A DNA stretch of 64,000 nucleotides from Drosophila persimilis (taxonomy: Eukaryota > Arthropoda > Insecta > Diptera > Drosophilidae). The stretch covers positions 1,054,001 through 1,118,000 of the forward strand of contig NW_020825288.1 in the NCBI RefSeq assembly GCF_003286085.1, read 5' to 3'. Positions 63,071-64,000 of the stretch are shown piece by piece. Every line of letters begins with the position of its first letter. Positions within the stretch are counted from its first letter, which is position 1. Both the position numbers and the translations under genes were made by a program. The notes under the pieces are model-generated. The model saw only the letters and a program-made list of their open reading frames with translations. It was not told where the DNA came from and did no database searches.

Positions 63071-64000
63071 TCTTTCTCCATCTCCAACTGCATCTCCATA
63101 TCCAAGGCGTCTGGCCAACGCATAAATTATGCTTCGTTGTCGTCGAGGAGGGAAGCCGCAGTCTGAGGTGACACAAAAGGTACAAACAAAACCCAGGAAG
63201 AACTGGCAACAGAATTTCTTGGCACAGTGAAAATAGTTTTCCCTGGTTTTTCCTGGCCTTCCCCCTACCACCCCGCTTCACAGGCTTCATTGTCAGCGCA
63301 ATGGAGTTTTAATTGTCGCACGGACTGCACATAAATCTGCGCTGCGCGATTTAAGATTTTCTAAAACATTTGAAGTCAATCTATCGCAGCCCCTTATGAC
63401 CAAAACATGACCACAACACATAACAAATGTTGGATGCCAGAACAGAGCAGAACAGAACAGAACAAAAACAGAATAGACCTGAAGAATGAGTAGTTCTTGG
63501 CCAACGGCCAGCCTCTGGCTTTGGCCAGACAATGTCGAGACGCCAAACGCCACAGACTCTTAAAGTGTCGAACAAGAGGAGTCGTCCTTCCTCCCCACTC
63601 GCATATTCGCAGAGGGGAGGGAGAGGGAAATGTTTTGCATTTCAAATTGCATTTTAATCGCATTTCAACCTGAAATGCCATTAGACATAATTCGTTTAGC
63701 TGCATTCGGTCTGTCCCTGTTCGAATCATTGCGATATGGCCATGCCATGCGACGACTGACTGTTGCGCTCCACTGGAGGACAATTGGCCGTCCCTCCGTC
63801 AACGCGTCCCTCCGACCGTCCGTCAGTCCGCACACGTAAATCAACTTTGGCATTGATTTCCACTGACTGGCTCTATTCTGATTGCGATTTGTATGCAACT
63901 GTGAGGCACTGTCCACTGCCCCCAGATTATGCAATCAGTCTCCATTCCACATTCCACTCTCTCTCTCTTCCGGACACACACATGTCAAATTTGTCATCCC

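Larger units (their letters stand above)
52911..64000. other. Noncoding right end of the window
   Basis: No coding exon recognised in about 11 kb. It contains CTGTTG/CTG repeats (53651-53678), GA (53803-53833), CACACC (about 54207-54232), CT (56426-56450), GGTTCT (57894-57922) and CCCCAT (63041-63070) repeats. It looks like intergenic or large-intron DNA. Open frames here follow repeat periodicity. Confidence 0.5.

Noticed and set aside
1-64000. Retroelements, other virus-like elements, CRISPR arrays, tRNA and rRNA genes
   Set aside because: No coding domains, terminal repeats, cloverleaf or array structure recognised by eye.

Overview
The window reads as a Drosophila chromosome, probably euchromatic. 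Introns are short (about 50-70 nt) with canonical GT-AG ends, noncoding DNA is full of CA, GA and CT microsatellites, and the recognisable proteins are closest to Drosophila families. The species cannot be named from sequence alone. No rRNA, tRNA, CRISPR array, bacterial gene or clear transposon was recognised.

The window is built around a tandem and inverted cluster of collagen prolyl 4-hydroxylase alpha-subunit genes (PH4alpha), called A to H here. Left cluster: A (1-777, +, cut by the window edge), B (1553-3032, -, broken), C (3774-5731, -, intact) and D (6775-8657, +, intact). Right cluster: E (43806-45761, +, intact), F (47176-49055, -, frameshifted copy of D) and G (50099-52037, +, intact, mosaic). 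H (20778-22011, +) is a diverged member that lost its catalytic domain. C, E and G have seven coding exons; D and F have five; H shares two long exons with D. The proteins have a signal peptide, an N-terminal dimerisation region, a TPR-like substrate-binding region and a C-terminal Fe(II)/2-oxoglutarate dioxygenase domain. Intact members keep the two iron-binding His, the Asp and the 2-oxoglutarate-binding Lys.

The main large-scale structure is an inverted repeat. About 5100-8816 (5' half of C, the divergent promoter region and all of D) reappears reversed at about 47024-50730 (F, promoter region, 5' half of G). The arms are nearly collinear and enclose about 38 kb. Outside the left half of gene C the match stops, and the 3' half of G instead matches E almost base for base, so gene conversion or unequal exchange has reshuffled the family recently.

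The 38-kb interior holds ND-18 (NDUFS4, complex I, 18718-19423, -), a broken HP1b-like chromodomain/chromoshadow copy (19849-20317, +), gene H, a 500-residue gene resembling the N-terminal part of centriolar CP110 (37758-39320, -) and gene E. The rest (8.8-18.7 kb, 22-37.7 kb, 39.3-43.8 kb) and the right end (52.9-64 kb) look like intronic or intergenic DNA with many microsatellites and no convincing exon. A small two-exon secretory-type gene with two internal stops lies at 52485-52910 (-).

The intact PH4alpha proteins would act in the ER lumen with PDI to hydroxylate proline in collagen-like substrates. ND-18 is a mitochondrial housekeeping subunit, and the CP110-like protein would act at centrioles. 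These non-PH4alpha genes share location with the cluster but no visible pathway.
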